DNA of 64,000 nucleotides from assembly GCF_020164495.1 (NCBI RefSeq), contig NZ_JAIQYZ010000006.1, positions 84,733 through 148,732 of the forward strand, given 5' to 3'. Numbering within the stretch: the first letter of the stretch is position 1; each line of letters opens with the position of its first letter. The notes beneath the pieces are model-generated. The model was not told the DNA's origin and ran no database searches. It was given only the letters and a program-made list of their open reading frames with translations. A program made the translations under genes and the position numbers. Below are positions 61,280-64,000 of the stretch, piece after piece. This DNA is from Psychroflexus lacisalsi. Its GTDB lineage: Bacteria; Bacteroidota; Bacteroidia; Flavobacteriales; Flavobacteriaceae.

Positions 61280-63502
61280 ATGAGTAAAAAGAAAAAAGGC
61301 AAAAAACCTTTCCAAGCCCCAGCCAATCCGGATGGTGGTTTATCCAAAAAAATTCTAGACCTATTTAAAAAGCAATCAGAAAAGAGTTTTGATTATAAAT
61401 ATGTTTTAGAAAAACTAAAAATAGAAGATACCAAAACAAGAAATAAAGTTATTCGTCTTTTGGGTCAATTGACTGCTAAAGGTCAACTTAAGCATGTAGA
61501 AGACAAAAAGTTTCAGTTTGATGGTTTAGAAGATTTCCATACTGGAATCATCGATATGACGTCTCGTGGAGATGCTTATGTCATTGTAGAAGATATGGAG
61601 AATGATATCTACATTTCCAATAAAAATTTGAATCACGCTCTAGACGGGGATGAAGTCAAAATTTATGTTTTCAAAAAACGTGAACATGCCAAGTCTGAAG
61701 GGGAAGTGGTGTCTATTCTTACCAGAAATAAAACCGATTTTGTAGGTGTCTTACACAAGCAGGAAAAGTTTGGTTTTGTGGTGGTGTCCAGTTCCAAAAT
61801 GTACACCGATATTTTTGTCCCTAATGATAAAATGCATGATGCCAAGGATGGCTTATTGGTTAAAGTCCGCATTTTGCAGTGGAAAGACAAAGATGATTCT
61901 CCAAAAGGAGAAATCACTGAAGTACTTGGAGTTCCTGGCGAGCATGAAACAGAAATGCACGCTATTCTTGCCGGTTACGGTTTACCAGAACAATTTCCAC
62001 CAGAAGTAGAAGAATTTGCCAATGGTATTGACACTAAAATTCATCCGTCTGAAATTAAAAAACGAAGAGATCTTAGAGATACCTTAACTTTTACCATAGA
62101 TCCTGCCGATGCCAAAGATTTTGATGATGCTTTGAGTTTCAAAAAAATGGACAATGGTAATTTTGAAATTGGTATTCACATTGCCGATGTAGCACATTAT
62201 CTACAACCAGGAACTATTTTGGATGATGAAGCTTACAATAGAGCGACGTCCATCTACCTGGTAGATCGCGTGGTACCGATGTTGCCAGAAATTCTTTCCA
62301 ATGGAGCGTGTTCTCTACGACCAAATGAAGAAAAATATACCTTTTCTGCTTTGTTCGAATTAAATCCTAAAGGTGAAGTGAAAAGTGAATGGTTCGGACG
62401 TACAGTCACTTATTCCGATGCTCGATTTGCTTATGAAGAAGCTCAGTACCTAATCGATTCTGAAGATAAACACATCCCTGCACAGGTTTCCTTGACCAAA
62501 AAAGACTATGAAGTTCAGCCAGAGATTCTGGAGGCGGTCACCACCTTAAATACACTAGCCAAAACCATGCGTAAAAAGCGCATGCAGGAAGGTGCTATTT
62601 CATTTGATAAAGTGGAAGTCAAATTTCATTTGGATGAAGACAACAACCCACAAGGGGTTTACGTGAAGACTAGTCAGGATGCCAACAAGCTGATTGAGGA
62701 ATTTATGTTGCTCGCCAACCGAAAAGTTTCTGAATTTATTGGCAAACGCCAACCACCAAAAACTTTTATGTACCGGTGTCACGACGAACCCAAAGACGAT
62801 AGATTGGAAGCTTTAAATACGGTGATTTCAAAATTTGGCTACAACATCAATATCCATAATAAGAAAAATATCGCTAGTGCATTAAACTCTCTTTTGGAAG
62901 ATGTACAAGGCAAAAAAGAACAAAATTTAGTCGATACCTTGACGATTCGTACCATGAGTAAAGCCTATTACTCCACCGAAAATATAGGACATTATGGTCT
63001 CGCATTCGACTATTATTCTCACTTTACCTCGCCTATCCGTCGGTATCCCGATGTGATGGCGCACAGATTGCTACAACGCTATCTGGACAACGAGCCAAGT
63101 GCCAGCGAAACCGAGTATGAAGACAAATGCAAGCATTCCAGCGAGATGGAAAAACTGGCCACCAATGCGGAGCGGGATTCCATCAAGTACATGCAGGTAA
63201 AATACATCCAGGATCATGCAGAAACCGAATTTAAAGGGGTGATTTCTGGTGTAACCGACTTTGGTATATTTATCGAGATCATCGAGAACAAATGCGAAGG
63301 CATGACCCGACTCAAAGACATCTCAGACGATCACTACGACTTCAATGAAGAGCACTACGCCATTATTGGCCGTCGCACCAAGAAAATGTACCAACTCGGT
63401 GACGAAGTCTACGTACGCGTCAAAAAAGCCGATTTGGTGAAACGCACTATCGATTTTGAATTGCTGGGTTCTGTAGACGAAGTCGAGATAGAAAACGAAT
63501 AA
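61280..63502 (+). CDS. rnr: Ribonuclease R
   Basis: A 740-residue 3'-5' exoribonuclease of the RNB family. A Lys-rich N-terminal tail (MSKKKKGKKPFQAP) and a winged-helix region precede two cold-shock domains (about 80-230). The RNB catalytic core (about 255-590) has its Asp cluster in TIDPADAKDFDDALSF, and the C-terminal S1 domain lies at about residues 645-725 (FKGVISGVTDFGIFIEI). It degrades structured RNA and takes part in rRNA quality control. It is transcribed away from the candidate oriC. Confidence 0.96.
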   Translation: MSKKKKGKKPFQAPANPDGGLSKKILDLFKKQSEKSFDYKYVLEKLKIEDTKTRNKVIRLLGQLTAKGQLKHVEDKKFQFDGLEDFHTGIIDMTSRGDAYVIVEDMENDIYISNKNLNHALDGDEVKIYVFKKREHAKSEGEVVSILTRNKTDFVGVLHKQEKFGFVVVSSSKMYTDIFVPNDKMHDAKDGLLVKVRILQWKDKDDSPKGEITEVLGVPGEHETEMHAILAGYGLPEQFPPEVEEFANGIDTKIHPSEIKKRRDLRDTLTFTIDPADAKDFDDALSFKKMDNGNFEIGIHIADVAHYLQPGTILDDEAYNRATSIYLVDRVVPMLPEILSNGACSLRPNEEKYTFSALFELNPKGEVKSEWFGRTVTYSDARFAYEEAQYLIDSEDKHIPAQVSLTKKDYEVQPEILEAVTTLNTLAKTMRKKRMQEGAISFDKVEVKFHLDEDNNPQGVYVKTSQDANKLIEEFMLLANRKVSEFIGKRQPPKTFMYRCHDEPKDDRLEALNTVISKFGYNINIHNKKNIASALNSLLEDVQGKKEQNLVDTLTIRTMSKAYYSTENIGHYGLAFDYYSHFTSPIRRYPDVMAHRLLQRYLDNEPSASETEYEDKCKHSSEMEKLATNAERDSIKYMQVKYIQDHAETEFKGVISGVTDFGIFIEIIENKCEGMTRLKDISDDHYDFNEEHYAIIGRRTKKMYQLGDEVYVRVKKADLVKRTIDFELLGSVDEVEIENE

Positions 63503-63540
63503 ATGCAATAAATAGGTATTTAATACCTGAAATTTATAGT

Positions 63541-63584
63541 AAAAGGCTATTTAATGGGTTTTCAAACTCATTAAATAGCCTTTT
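63541..63584 (+). terminator. Terminator after rnr
   Basis: Sixteen-base perfect arms (AAAAGGCTATTTAATG at 63541-63556; 63569-63584), extendable inward, followed by a T-run. It lies 38 bp past the rnr stop codon. Confidence 0.9.
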
Positions 63585-63615
63585 TTACGTTTTCATAACG
63601 AGTAAAAGTAAGTAT

Positions 63616-63642
63616 TGTCACCCTGAATTTATTTCAGGGTCT
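63616..63642 (+). repeat. Dispersed palindromic repeat, copy 3
   Basis: A 27-bp element TGTCACC-CTGAA-N7-TTCAG-GGTCT with an internal inverted repeat, the same family as 13334-13360 and 13451-13478, 50 kb away. Confidence 0.8.
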
Positions 63643-64000
63643 TTATTCGCTATTTGTTTTTTTTATTCTGAATTTGCCTTGGTTAACTTTTAAGCTTTCC
63701 GATACATTGCTTAAGGCTATACGTTAGCCACAAGATCCAGCCTGGTGAGGATGAGGTTTGAAGGGGATGAGTTAGCTTGATATGAACCCAAACCACTGAA
63801 TAAACTTTATAAAAACATGCGTTTATCCCGTAATTTATTTAAATAAACGTGTATTTTTATAAACATATAACCAGTTGCATTTAATTGAGACGCCTTTTTG
63901 GAACGGATGTAGTTCTGAAGTTAAAAAAGGATGATATGGGCACGCTAGTGCTCAAGTCTTTTGCGATTAGCATCGTGAAAATGTATTTTCAAACGTTGAT
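63643..64000. other. Non-coding tail of the window
   Basis: No confident gene. A small hairpin GGCTA-TACGT-TAGCC lies near 63714-63728. An AT-rich segment at about 63815-63865 has a loose inverted repeat (ATGCGTTTAT ... ATAAACGTGT). An open frame from the ATG at 63936 (MGTLVLKSFAISIV) runs off the edge and could be the start of a gene, but 22 codons are not enough to judge. Confidence 0.3.

Overview
The window is chromosomal DNA from a member of the Bacteroidota, most likely a marine or cold-water Flavobacteriaceae. The evidence is the low GC content, promoters of the Bacteroidota type (TTTG at -33, TAnnTTTG at -7), few Shine-Dalgarno sites, and typical gene families: an ABC-2 permease/M1 peptidase fusion, a BlaR1-like M56 protein with TonB-plug-like repeats, DUF4175, DUF3667, DUF3109, DUF2007, a short-chain threonine dehydrogenase and a single-cytochrome succinate dehydrogenase. 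The genus cannot be fixed from the sequence alone. No tRNA, rRNA, CRISPR array or insertion sequence was seen.

Layout. 0-9 kb: 3' part of a permease/aminopeptidase fusion, a spacer with an 8-bp tandem repeat and a GC-rich palindrome, a MarC-type membrane protein, DUF3109, and class Ia ribonucleotide reductase (nrdB-nrdA) preceded by two perfect DnaA boxes. 9-20 kb: a BlaR1/BlaI-like sensor-repressor pair, dGTPase, an alpha/beta hydrolase, Xaa-Pro aminopeptidase, sdhCAB and a WYL regulator. 20-25 kb: threonine dehydrogenase-like protein, a lipoprotein, a SnoaL-like protein and an M13 peptidase. 24.9-29.7 kb: an accessory locus that reads as a two-peptide bacteriocin system. It has a membrane protein, a membrane-anchored thioredoxin-like protein, a C39-peptidase ABC exporter, a broken XRE regulator, two double-glycine precursors of identical design (15-residue leader, 49-residue core, two Cys in each core) and a small two-helix membrane protein that may give immunity. 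29.8-42 kb: housekeeping and envelope genes (S9 peptidase, ChaN-like, nitrilase, Ig-like lipoprotein, ComF, glyQS, a YtxH/holin trio, SPFH protein, gltX). 42-46 kb: a more AT-rich run of accessory genes in which a thioredoxin gene lies between two diverged copies of a ~110-bp intergenic repeat. 46-64 kb: DUF4175-ybeY-mnmG-methyltransferase-OmpH, DNA polymerase III delta', pgk, rnpA-ctp, an ElaA/CDF/rpiB operon, a DnaA-box cluster and rnr.

The right third looks like the replication-origin region. Six perfect TGTGGATAA/TTATCCACA boxes lie in 450 bp of non-coding, AT-rich DNA at 60.12-60.57 kb (candidate oriC). Two perfect 16-bp palindromes TGTTCCACGTGGAACA, matching ParB parS sites, flank mnmG 8-10 kb away. 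mnmG and rnpA are common neighbours of bacterial origins. The strongest candidate for an undescribed system is the bacteriocin locus; its paired precursors and its nonsense-interrupted regulator can be read directly from the sequence.
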